From contig NC_089447.1 in the NCBI RefSeq assembly GCF_026210795.1, positions 1,676,501 through 1,740,500 on the forward strand: 64,000 nucleotides of DNA. The letters are read 5' to 3'. Below are positions 1 to 12,834 of this stretch, in pieces (positions within the stretch are counted from its first letter, which is position 1; each line of letters opens with the position of its first letter). The position numbers and the translations under genes were made by a program. A model generated the notes under the pieces. The model ran no database searches, was not told where the DNA came from, and was given only the letters and a program-made list of their open reading frames with translations. The DNA comes from Rhizophagus irregularis. Taxonomy: Eukaryota; Glomeromycota; Glomeromycetes; Glomerales; Glomeraceae.

Positions 1-346
1 AAAAAAATTCTTTTTGGAAAGATATTTAAAAATGATATCATAGATTTATAGATAAAGTTATAGAATAAAGAATAAAGAATATAAAAATATTTATACACTA
101 GCCCATTTACCATTTCCTTTTGGGGTATTTTAAACGTGAACTAATAATTCTTAAAATGATGTGTCATTTTTTTTGTAGTGTTTGTTAAAAATTATATAAG
201 AACGAGTCAATATTATCTAAATTACTCTTAATCAGGTCAGATGATTAAGTAATCCTTATATAGTAATGTATAATGGTCACACAAATTAAATTTTACGATT
301 GGTCTTTATAAGTAAAAAATAATACTTTTCAGCAAAAAAAAAAAAA

Positions 347-1488
347 ATGTCCAGACCGATTGACCTCGTCGTTGTGGGTCTTGGAAACCCAGAACCTGAA
401 TACGCTACAACACGTCATAATGGTTGTGTTTCAAGTATTCCTTGAATGTTTGCAAGTTAGTAATACTTATTTTTCAGTTAAGTCGACTAATTAATCGAAT
501 CTAACGTTTTTGGTCCACTTGCTTATTTCTTTAGCTGGATATATTTTTATTGACTATCTGGCAAATGCAATATCACTTGCTCAAGGACAAGCTGCTAGGG
601 ATCTTCCTAAATTTTATCGGCGATTAGATCTATCTGGTAAATTTTTTATTATACGCAGTTAATTTTGAATTTTCTATTTTAGGGAATTACTTAAAGATAA
701 TTAATATTCATTGATTGATATAGCTGATGTACGGGATACATTGTTTACCTCTACAAATGAAGACGGCTCCATCACAGTATGTGATTTGAAAAAAAAAAAT
801 AATGTAAAAAAAGTATCCTATTCTAATTGTTTTTTTATAAATAGAATTCGTTCAGAATTATTCTGATAAAACCATTGACGGCCATGAACGAGTCAGGCTA
901 TGCCGTGCAAAAAGTTTTACAACATTTTGGAGTTAATGACACTAAAAAACTTATAGTCGCGGCCGATGATTTAAATACTTTACCAGGAACATTAATGATT
1001 CAAAGTTTGTGATCTAAAATTTAATGTTATCGAATTGCTTATCGATCGTAATTCACAAAATTTACTTTATATCTTTAATATTAAAAGGTGGTGGTGATTT
1101 GTCAGCCATGAAAGGTCATAAGGGATTAGAAAACATTGTATCAGTAATTGGGACAGAATTTATTAGGTATAAATCAAAATTTGAAAGGATTTTAATATAA
1201 TTAATAATATTAACATTTAAAAATTCTAGGTTTAGATTGGGTATTGGTCGGCCAATTTCAAAAACAACAGAAATATCACAATGGGTTTTAACCCCTTTTG
1301 AGAAAGGAAATCGTGAAATGGATCTCTTCGGTCATCTCCTTCATTTAACAACTCAAGCTTTATATGATTATAGTATTCATAAAGATTTGAAGAGAATTAA
1401 AAAGAAATTTGCCCATAATCAAAAGTTACCAAATAAATTAACAGAAATGAATAGTTTAGTGTTTCCTGTTGATACTCATGGATTTTAA
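347..1488 (+). CDS. pth1: Peptidyl-tRNA hydrolase (Pth family), 6 exons
   Basis: Releases tRNA from peptidyl-tRNA that has dropped off the ribosome; the bacterial-type Pth1 enzyme is usually mitochondrial in fungi. Exons read as 347-422, 535-636, 724-776, 845-1004, 1088-1166 and 1230-1488, all with GT-AG introns and matching phases, giving about 242 residues, near the family length with a short C-terminal extension. The N-terminus has the GLGNP signature, and joining exons 1 and 2 recreates TRHNAGY with the catalytic His. Exon 4 encodes the KPLTAMNESG and DDLN motifs, and exon 5 starts the GGD...KGHKGLENI helix region. The ATG at 347 follows an A-run and is the only start that keeps the GLGNP strand complete. 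No clear targeting presequence is visible. Family call is confident; the symbol follows yeast usage. Confidence 0.93.
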
Positions 1489-2029
1489 ATTCTTGTCGAA
1501 TGATACTTGAATAAAGAGAAAAAATTTACTAATAGTATTTGTCAATGTGGAGATTATCAAATTGTTTATTATGACCATGGTAAACTTGTATTATTCGTTC
1601 TGCGCAAAAAGCTAAATTTTAAACGACCTTAACAGTTATATTTTAAAGTACTTCCTTTTTTAACAAATTAAGTAAACCAATTTTTTCTCCGGCCCAACTC
1701 CGATTTATCTTTTGGTGATCTTAATATGTATTTGGTTTGAATTTGTAATACAGAAGTATTTTTTTCTGCGCCTGACGTTGAACAATACTAGAAAAGAACC
1801 CTTTTTTCAAAATCATGACTAATATTTTGTCAATAGTTTTTACTTGTAACCGCAGTCTAATAATCCAATTGGATTTGTTGAACTCTATTAGAAAAAGTCC
1901 CTAATTGCGAAAAAAAAGGTCACAAAAAGGGTATTATTGATATTATAAGATCTCACTGATCCGACCAAAGATCTGAAATTTGGGGAGTTACTTAGGGTAG
2001 ATATATATTAGGGTCGGCTTAGAATCTTT

Positions 2030-2040
<11 letters not shown>
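1489..2040. other. Intergenic, pth1 3' flank to EF1-alpha upstream region
   Basis: No open frame with recognisable protein content is present. The stretch is AT-rich with short oligo-A and oligo-T runs and presumably holds the pth1 terminator and distal EF1-alpha promoter. I see no repeat shared with other parts of the window. Confidence 0.5.
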
Positions 2041-4180
<2,140 letters not shown>

Positions 4181-5255
4181 AATAAAAGATGAAAAAAAAA
4201 TTCCCGCTTCATCTTTAATGACCATTATATGACTCTTATATTGTAAAAATTTCCCCAACCAAAAAATCGTAAGGAGTTGTTTTAAAACTAATAAAATGGG
4301 TTTTCATATTAATATAAATACAAAAAAAAAACCTAGTGTAATTATTGCTTATTGACTTGTAACAAACAAAATAAAAAAAAAGCAATAGAATAAAAGTAAT
4401 TGTGTCAATTTATTATACTTTTTTCAATTGATATCTTTATAAATAAATAAAATATTGGTTATTTAAATTTTATTTGTATAATCTTGCTCAAGGTGCTCAA
4501 GGTTATGATTTTAAATAATTATCTTAGTAAGTTAGTATATTCGAAGAAATGAATTTAAAGTTTCTGAGCCGTTGATAGCATTTTCTTTAATCTCTTTATG
4601 CTCCTCCATCCTTGTTCACATACTGAAAACCAATGTATTCACTCCTTTCACTCCCATCGTATAAAAAAAAGCTCTGTCAAAAATCCTACTTATAAATTCT
4701 CTTACAGACAAAGTTGTTTCATTTTCTCCATAAAATTTGGTACCCCAATTTTCATTATTAAAAATTTGTGCCAATTTAAATGACGCGTCTGGTCCTCGAA
4801 ATATACATTTGTAGGCTTGAGTTTTATTAGAGTAGTAATGAATGTGTCCATTAAAGGTGGAAAAAAATTGACTCTCAGTGCAGGCCAAACTTTTTCCATT
4901 TTATTCGCACATATATAGTATTCATAGGAAAAAATCTTGCGTCGAAGATTGCTAGAAACTTAAATAACGAGATATCAATCATATGAACTACGCGTTGATT
5001 AAATAAAAATATGATTACGCGTTTATTAAATTTTAATTCTCAATATATATATATTTCTCTATGCATCTCTGTTTATTCATTATTCCAAAAATTTATAATA
5101 AATAATAAATAATAACAACAAAAACATTTCCTTAAAGTATTAAAGTAGTAAAGTAGTAAAACATCGAAATTATGGAATTATATCTGTAGATCTACAATAT
5201 AGTCCGTCGATCATCATGTGCTATTTTTAAATAATTTACGCGAATCGCATTATTT
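4181..5255. other. Intergenic between convergent EF1-alpha and TRAP-alpha-like genes
   Basis: Holds the 3' ends of two convergent genes. AT-rich. A minus-strand open frame at 4616-4888 (about 90 codons, from MACTESQF) has non-random composition but no motif I recognise and no visible splice partners. It could be a relic or chance. Nothing else is supported here. Confidence 0.4.
4616..4888 (-). other. Unrecognised short open frame
   Basis: About 90 codons on the minus strand between two convergent genes. The translation is aromatic-rich and moderately charged, without signal peptide or membrane segment. I do not recognise it. A stop ends the frame, and a second frame just beyond continues with a basic stretch (RSIKRLKK), which could mean a decayed gene. 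No function is proposed. Confidence 0.2.
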
Positions 5256-6283
5256 CTATTCACGTTTTTCTCGGTTTAATTCCCCTCTATTTATTTGTGC
5301 GACTTCTATTAATTTTTGCAAAGATGAATAAAACATTGGAACACATATAAAATAACCAATTCCTAAAATTAACGCCAACATTAGAATTAATTTGAACGCA
5401 ACGCGCGGAACTCCATAAGTTAAAGTTTCCAGTACTGTAAAGAAGTATGAATTCAATATAAATTTTTATGTAATATTAAGATATAAAAAGCCCAAAAGTT
5501 AGACAATTAATTACCGATATTATATATTATTGGACGAAATTCTCTTCCTGGAATATTGGACACTCCTTCGTATTTAGCGCTCACGCGGAGCAATTTTTTT
5601 GTAGTAATAATTTGTTGAGAATTCTTACGAAGGACGAGTAAAGTAATTATTAATAATTTATATAAAAACTACTATAATTACTATAATAAATTAATTATAT
5701 GATGTCACTTACCGACTGAGTAATTTCCAAATTTTGTCTCTTTTTAAAAATATTTAATGCTTCCTCGAAACCCATTATTTCCAACACGAACGTTGTTGGC
5801 GACTTTAATATTAATTATTTATCAATAAACTTTCGTTTACAATGCTTATCATGAATACAAATCGGCTTACCGTCGCTGCATAAGATACTCTTGTTTCATA
5901 TGTATTTCCTTCTTCTAAACCATCAAGAATATACCATTTTTCTTTTTGTCCTGTCTTATTTTGGGTAATTTCGTCAGCATTAATGAAAGGTACTATTCGT
6001 TCATAACGTTGGATAGTATACGGAGGCGTTAGAGTCTTTAAAGTGAGAATTTAAAGATATTTTATTATTAATTCCTTACATTATTAAATTATATAAAAAG
6101 ACCCACCACTAAACCTTCTTGTTCACTCCATTCTAAAATTTCTGCGTAAAAATTTTCAGAAATCTTTACAACGTTAGAAGTAAAAACTTCTTTTTCAATA
6201 TTTGCTTTAGTTTGTTTAATAAGCCACAGATAAAATATAAAGAACGCGATAAACGTGTTTTTGAATAAAAATTTCATTTTCAC
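5256..6283 (-). CDS. TRAP-alpha / Irc22-like ER membrane protein, 5 exons
   Basis: Exons, in gene order on the minus strand, are 6107-6283, 5871-6035, 5713-5802, 5515-5623 and 5256-5434; phases match at every junction and give 239 residues. The N-terminus is a signal peptide (basic MKMKFLFKN, then a hydrophobic stretch to about residue 22). A lumenal beta-rich domain follows. Near the C-terminus is one membrane span (LILMLALILGIGYFICV) and then a short cytosolic tail rich in charged residues. This layout and the GVSNIPGREF-RPIIYN region match the translocon-associated protein alpha family, whose fungal member is Irc22. The family sits beside the Sec61 channel in the ER membrane. The gene shares a 159-bp divergent upstream region with the CBS-like gene. 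Family call is moderately confident; whether it acts as a translocon subunit here is inferred. Confidence 0.78.
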
Positions 6284-6442
6284 GAAAAGTTAATACTCCT
6301 GTTGCTCCGCAGCGATGTTTAATTAACTTCAAATACCAGTTTTGGAACTTTGCATTATTTGTGGTGCATTAAATGTGACAGTGTCGTCCGCAGCAATGAA
6401 GATAATCACTTAGCTATCTTTTGATTCGAATTATCTATTTAA
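6284..6442. promoter_or_regulatory. Divergent promoter between TRAP-alpha-like and CBS-like genes
   Basis: Only 159 bp separate the two start codons. Two direct copies of a GC-richer motif, (T/G)CCGCAGC(G/A)ATG, lie near 6306-6316 and 6390-6400 in otherwise AT-rich DNA. They are the most obvious shared regulatory candidates. Function is inferred from position and repetition only. Confidence 0.5.
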
Positions 6443-8507
6443 ATGTCAAATTCGCCTCCACCACCGATATTTGATGATATAACTTCGACAATTGGTAACA
6501 CACCAATAGTTCGAATAAACTCAATATCAATATTAGCTCCTTCGTTTGAATTATCAAACATTGAATTATTGGCTAAATTAGAATATTTAAACCCATTATC
6601 TGGAAGTATTAAAGATAGAGTTGCTAAAAGGATATTAGAAGGTATATTCATTTTTAATAATATTCAACATATTAGAATCTATCAAATAAATGATTTTTTT
6701 TTTCTTTGTAAGATGTCGAAAAGGAAAATAAAGTTAAAGCTGGTACAACTTTATTAATACCTACGAGCGGAAATTTGGGTATGTTAATTATATTGATAGC
6801 ACTTGAGTTACTATTTACCTGATTGAGTTGATAAATATTTATGATTAAAATTAATTAAAAATAGGTGTTAGTATTGCAATGTTAGCTCATAAAAAGGGTT
6901 ACAAAACGATAGTTCTTGTACCAGAACGTACAACAATAGATCGAATTCATGTTTTAAAAGCATTGGGTACCGAAATTATAAGAACACAAAGTGAAGTTCA
7001 TCATGATGCTCCCGAAAGTAATTTTAGTTTAGCTAAAAAATTATCAGGTGAAATTACAAATTCAATTGTAGTTGACGAGGTAAATTATAACAAAATACCT
7101 TTTCTTTTCTTTCTTTTTTTTTGAAGAAAATTTTAACTTGATGGAGTAATTTTTTTTTAGTTAAATAGTCAAAGTAATTTTAATGTACATTTTGAAGAAA
7201 CTGCCGAAGAAATTTATACTCAAGTTGAAGGAAAATTAGATGTGCTTGTAGTTGGTGTGGAATCAGGAGGTATATAAATGTTTAATTTATTTCCTGCATA
7301 AAAATTATATATTAAAGAAAAAAGGCTATTTTTAGCTACTATTACTGGGCTTGCGAAGAATCTTAAATCTCGCATATCTGGATTGAAGGTACATTTCATG
7401 AATATTAGGAAGCTATAGGAAATCTATTTATTTTATCATCACGCGAACAGGTAATTGCCGTCGAGCCTCAACATTCAAGAATACAAGATAATATACCTAT
7501 TAATCCATCATCAATAAAGGTAATTATCAATTAAGAGTTCAACAAGATACAACTTTTTTTACAAATTATCTTGCGTTCTTATTAGGAACGGAAGGTTGAA
7601 GATATTGGAAACGATTTTACGCCACCTCTGCTGGATAAATCTTTGATTGACCATTGGATTAAAGTTAATGATCAAGAATCTTTTTCCATGTCAAGAAAAT
7701 TAATTAAAAATGGATTATTAGCAGGTACATACAAAAGGAATTTTTTTTTAAAAACTTTTACAATGAGGCCGTATAAATTTCATTATGATAGGACCTTCTT
7801 CTGGAACTGTTGTGAGTGCTGCTTTATCATATGTAAAACATCGATCTACGGTACACGAGGATTCGACGCGGATTCTTTGCGTATTGAATGATACTGCGCG
7901 AAATTATGGTACTACTTTATTATCCGATGAATGGCTTTTAGAAAATGATTTGATGGACGGTGAGATGGTTAGGAAACTCAAGTATCAAAAAATCGAAAAA
8001 TATAGAGCTGTATGTAAAAAAAATTTTGATATTTATTAGCTAAATTTTCAAAGTTAAATAATCTCCTTTTTTTTTAAGGCAAGTGTAGAAGATTTACAAC
8101 TTCCAGCTGCAGTGACAATTTCACCAAATGCAACAATATCACAGGCAATTGAATTAATGTTAGATAGAGAATATTCACAATTACCGGTGATTGATTCTCA
8201 TAAAAAATTAATTGGCTATGTTTCCTTAACATCATTACAAAGTCATTTGGAAGTAGGAGGAGCAACATTAAAAGAACCAATATCTAAATGGATGTTTTCA
8301 TTCGGTGGAAATAAAAGTGGTAATTCTAAAAGAAAACGTTATCAGTTAATTACACCCGATACTCCTTTATCCGAATTAGCTAAATTTTTTGAAAAACATA
8401 GTTTTGCTGTTGTGACTGATTCTGAAAGAAAATGGTGTTTAGGTGTTGCTACAAAATATGACTTAATTAACTTCTTAAATCATAGAAATTCTAGTGCTTT
8501 CTCTTAA
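6443..8507 (+). CDS. Cystathionine beta-synthase-like PLP enzyme, 9 exons
   Basis: Fold-type II PLP enzyme of the transsulfuration pathway (serine plus homocysteine to cystathionine) by family. Exons: 6443-6641, 6713-6778, 6865-7079, 7161-7269, 7336-7388, 7451-7519, 7586-7724, 7792-8009 and 8079-8507; total 498 residues, close to yeast Cys4. There is no N-terminal haem domain. The PLP lysine lies in SGSIKDR (exon 1). The C-terminal PSSGTVV segment is conserved. Two CBS regulatory repeats follow (about residues 360-415 and 440-490). Unusual: the substrate loop reads TSGNLG instead of TSGNTG, and the phosphate-binding loop reads ESGAT instead of GTGGT. The reading frame is otherwise intact. It could be the main enzyme or a diverged paralogue, so I give no symbol. 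Confidence 0.88.
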
Positions 8508-8651
8508 TTGTCGTATCATATCCAAAGATATTTTTAAAATAAATACATTTTTATGTTAGTAACGTGACCGATTTTTTATTGGTCGATAAAAATGATCGTA
8601 AAAATTTATTTACGTACCTAATTTGAAATTTACAGTTCTGTGAATCTTAGT
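8508..8651 (+). promoter_or_regulatory. Short intergenic between CBS-like gene and BLOC1S1
   Basis: Only 144 bp between a stop and the next start on the same strand. It must contain both the upstream 3' end signals and the BLOC1S1 promoter. No TATA-like or CT-rich element is convincing. Confidence 0.35.
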
Positions 8652-9462
8652 ATGCTTTCACGACTTGTACGAGAGCATAATCAAAAGCAACAAGCCGTAA
8701 GGCGTAACAATGGTGCGTATTTGTAATATTACCACGCCATATTTATACGGAGTCTTACAGCGTATTTTAAATCAGAACAACTTAGGAAGGAAGCTGTACA
8801 GGCTGTTAGTGAGGTGACTGATTCTTTAGCTGATACTTTAAACGAAAGGTATGTGCGCACGCTGTTTGATAACGATCCCTTAAAAGTGTTAAACTGATGA
8901 ATTTCTATAAAATGTATGCCACTATTCATACTTTATATTATTGTATTTGATCGAGAATAATAATGGATATTTTTAATATTTACATTTTTTTATTAAAAAA
9001 TACGGTTATTTTTTAAAAAACTTAAAGAGTCTCGACTATACTCAAAACTCAGCGTGAAATCGAGTCCGAAGCCAGAAAGTTATCTTCTCAATCAGTTAAA
9101 TACACGAAACAAACAAAACAATGGTTGAGCATGTTAGAAGGATTCAATTCAGCTTTAAAGGTTTATTTCTTTTTGTTTTTATATTTAAACTAAAATATGT
9201 ATATTAAAGAATGTTATCATGATTTATCTTTTTTTTACAAAGGAATTAGGCGATGTTCAAAACTGGGCTGAAGTAATAGAGAAAGATATGAGAGAAATTG
9301 CAACAACTTTGGAATTTGTTCACAAAGGTTTACTGAAAAGTTATTTTATTTTAATCAGTCTAGAATTCGTAATAAAAAATTTCATTTCCTTTAGGAACGA
9401 TAGAGGGCCAGACGATAACTGCGGAAATATCGACGGTATCGGGAGACAATAAGACTAATTGA
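8652..9462 (+). CDS. BLOC1S1: BLOC-1 subunit 1 (GCN5L1) homologue, 5 exons
   Basis: Small coiled-coil subunit of BLOC-1/BORC complexes that position endosomes and lysosomes. Exons 8652-8712, 8761-8848, 9028-9160, 9243-9327 and 9395-9462, all GT-AG with matching phases, give 144 residues against about 125-153 in animals. The N-terminus MLSRLVREHNQKQ and the C-terminal blocks ALKELGDVQNWA, IEKDMREIATTLEFVHKG match the family block by block; the middle is a heptad-rich helix. The last 20 residues are a Thr/Ser-rich tail without a known match. The frame is intact. Confidence 0.92.
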
Positions 9463-10251
9463 GGAAATTTTTTTTTTTTGAACTGGATTAAATTTTAAAC
9501 TTTTGATCTAGTCGCGAGTTAGATGAAAATTTGTCATTGCAGATGTAATATTAATTAATAGCCACCACGTTTGCAAAAAAAAAGATTTTTTATCGCGCCT
9601 GTCAATGATTATATGTATCGGTTATGTGCAAATTAAACAATAGGCGCGATATTAAAGATATCAATCAATTTAATCAAACTATATTTGGGATGTCTTCTTT
9701 GTCTTCCTCCCAAACTTAAATTTTTTTTTGAAAGGTATTAACCTGTTATGAACAAAGACTTGTATTACGTTACCTAACTGAAAAAACGTAACAACGTATC
9801 AGAGAATTTGATTATCTATTGTATCTTTTTTTTTCAATAAAAAAATTTTTTATCTACTTCCGATATTATCGTGTGAATTTTTTTATTCTGTGGGGTTATA
9901 TTAATATATGGAAATGAGTTGCGATATTACGATAAATTGAATATGTGGGCATAATAAAAAAAAATTTCCTGAACTCTATAATTCATTTGATCATTTGTGA
10001 ACCACCATTAAAAATAAATAAATCATTTCGTGAATATTTATGGTTAAATTCTCTCTTTTTTTCTCTCATTCCTCTGACTCTTTATATTGTTACCTGTGTC
10101 TTACATAAAAATAATTTATATTATTATTTGATTTTGATTTTGGTGTTGAAAATTAATGATGTTCTTCCAATAACGTAATCAGGATCTGAGATTTTCCGGA
10201 GCTGTGAGAAATATATAAATACGTTTTCACTTTTTTTTCACTTTTTTTTCT

Positions 10252-10282
<31 letters not shown>

Positions 10283-10412
10283 TACGCTACATGAGCCATA
10301 AATAGCGTTTAGTAGCGAAATTATTAATTATTGTAATAAAATAGGAAATAAGATACCTTTTTTTACAATCGTTTCGCTTATTAATAATTATTCGTATTGA
10401 ATAATAACAAGG
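9463..10412. other. Intergenic upstream of the CBM48 gene
   Basis: AT-rich with no convincing gene. A small open frame near 9945-10178 has low-complexity Leu/Ile-rich translation and is probably chance. A long T-run directly joined to an A-run (about 10250-10282) forms a perfect T/A palindrome. Confidence 0.45.
10237..10282. repeat. Poly-T/poly-A palindrome
   Basis: A block of about 15 T directly followed by about 15 A, preceded by CACTTTTTT repeats. Similar T/A joins occur at about 26739-26758, 38828-38861 and 63101-63125, so this may be a recurrent insertion footprint or simple-sequence expansion. Confidence 0.6.
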
Positions 10413-11442
10413 ATGAATTTAAACCCAAGTTATTTGTTAGATACACTCTTCACTTTGTTCTTAAAAATAGTATTGGCAATATTATTAAAAATATTATACA
10501 TCATCAAAGGAGAGGAGATCATAGTAACAAAAGTTGAAGTTACTATTAAGAAAGCAAATAAAGAGAAGCAATACACTCATATTTTAGACGCATCAAAAGA
10601 TAGAGCAATTAAACCAAAGGACTTAATCAATGAACCCGATCTTAAAGGCACTCCATCCGATATTAATAAACAACAAATAGCTGAGGAAGAAATGAAAACA
10701 AATCTCATTACCGGTACTCCATCTGAATTGAAACCGGAAGAAATTAAGGATGAAATAATTAATGATAAGAACGATAAATCGGAAGAATATGGTATCGAAT
10801 CCACACCTGAAATTCAAGAAAAGCGTGAAATTCCTCGACTTGAAACTGGTTGCCCATTTGAAATGAAAACGTCACATAATAATATTAGCGGATCGGGCAC
10901 TATACCGTTTGAGGTAACTAAATTATATTAGCATACCAACTGGCATTTATGAATGAATGCTAATATATGGCTATAAAACAGTTTTACTGGAAGAATGGCG
11001 GACAGGAAGTTGTAATCACGGGCGATTTTGATGATTGGCAAGGTAATTATTAATCACGTGACGATTTATTGAAATAATTAATTTATCGTAATTTATATTT
11101 TTATTTATTTTATTTTAGGCACTCATAAAATGAAATTTAATCCGGCAACTAACGATTTTGTTGCTGTTGTTGATATTGATCCTAACAAACAAAATGAATT
11201 CAAGTTTATCGTTGATGGGAATTGGCAACCAAATTGGGATTTACCAACACGCACAGATGAACGTAAGTTTTATTTATTATAATCGTTTTATATATATATA
11301 TAATGACTTATACTATAATAATCCATTATTTATAGATGGAAATGTTAACAATATAATCTATGCCTTCCCATCTGGCCCGTTGAGCCCCGAATATAAAGAA
11401 TATGCTGGTGAATACTTTAAAAGAGACTTTATTTTGTATTAG
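10413..11442 (+). CDS. Membrane-anchored CBM48 glycogen-binding protein, 4 exons
   Basis: Exons 10413-10913, 10982-11042, 11119-11262 and 11336-11442 give 270 residues. Residues 7-31 form a hydrophobic anchor (start LLDTLFTLFLKIVLAILLK). A long charged linker follows, with TPSD, TPSE and STPE repeats. The C-terminal 95 residues are an AMPK-type glycogen-binding domain (CBM48): FYWKNGGQEVVITGDFDDWQ, then an F-KF-VDG-W core and the closing N--NNIIY strand. CBM48 is known from AMPK beta subunits and yeast Mdg1/Crp1. The anchor-linker-CBM order resembles animal STBD1, which tethers glycogen to membranes, although STBD1 uses CBM20. The domain call is firm; a role in glycogen anchoring or glycophagy is inference. 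Confidence 0.85.
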
Positions 11443-12830
11443 CTTATTGAAGGAATATAACTAATTTTATTCCATTTTATTTGTAGCTCCATCTTTTCAA
11501 CTCACTGCCGCTTATTAGTGTATCTTATATAAAGGTTTCCGTTTTTGAATCATATTTTAGCTCATATTGCAGGGCAAATTGTGTTTGCTATTAGTCTCTC
11601 ATTTTTTTCTTTATGAAAAATATACCTACAGTTTTTTTAAGCAGTTTAATTTATTTATCCGACATGTTAATCCACATTTGTATAGTTGTAGTTGTATACC
11701 TTACTCCCAAATTTCATTAATATACTATGACAATCTAATAAAATATATTAATTTAAATCATTACCAAATATATTTTAAATACTTTTGTACAAAAAGATAT
11801 TATTAAATTAAAAATAAAATTACTGTTGATTTGATTTACATGTGAAATGCATACAAATTGCGGGGTAAAGGATAATCAATTTTTTTCTCCTGAAAAAATA
11901 ATAAATATTGTATTGTGTAAGTATTAAAATTTCCATGGAATTTACACATTTTTTAAATTATCATGGCCATTGCTAGTTCTTCATTATATTTTGAATTGAT
12001 TTATTCCTTATGAAGGTATACCATCTAAAAATGCTAAAGGTAGTACGGAATTATGTATTTACTTTTTTATAAGGGCATTGCTAAATCTCACTGCACCAGC
12101 ATTAACAAATATTAACGGGCAGAGTTTCATCAATTCTGCCCAAAATTCTACCCTAATTCTACTAGTAAGGTGACAATAACCTGCGCAATATTTTCATGAT
12201 TTTATTTTGGAATACCAAATTCGTTAATTTTATATTAGCACAAAGATTCCCTTATATACAGTATAATAGTTCTGGAAAAAAAATGTAAAAATTTAAAATG
12301 AATTTTTTGCACTAAAAAATAATTGAATTTTCAAAATTTAGTGCAATAATTATTATTTTATAAAGGTTCATTTGTCATCCTTTTACTTAATAAAATGTAA
12401 TATTTGAGTATTATAAATAATATTAATAATCATCCTATTTTAAACTAATCCTAAACTCTATTTAAATTTTTTAACAAGATTTTTAAATATAATACACTGT
12501 ATATTTTATTTTATTTACTATATATTCTTGCATTATATTGTATTTCTTTACATTTACTACATACATAATATATATTCTTTTTATCAATATATATTTCCTT
12601 TATTCAAATATTGCCATTTTTTTTTTATCAGAGACTTTTACATTAAATTTTAATCTTTTATTACATTTTAATACCTTATTAATTTTTTAAAAATCAATGT
12701 ATATATATTTATTTTAACAGATTAGTTAGGAAAGTGTCTCAAACTTCCATAATCGGCATATTGCATAACCATCATATAATCATTTGTTTGTTATACACTT
12801 TTTTATTAAAAATAATTTTACCATTAGGGC
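11443..12830. other. AT-rich intergenic, boundary of the gene island
   Basis: No supported gene. The segment 12302-12352 contains an imperfect inverted repeat (TTTGCACTAAA ... TTTAGTGCAA). The open frame at 11567-11806 is AT-driven and not convincing. This stretch separates the intact genes from the transposon region. Confidence 0.45.
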
Positions 12831-12834
12831 AGTG

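Noticed and set aside
9945-10178. 77-codon open frame upstream of the CBM48 gene
   Set aside because: Translation is Leu/Ile/Tyr low complexity from AT-rich DNA, with no splice partner and no motif.
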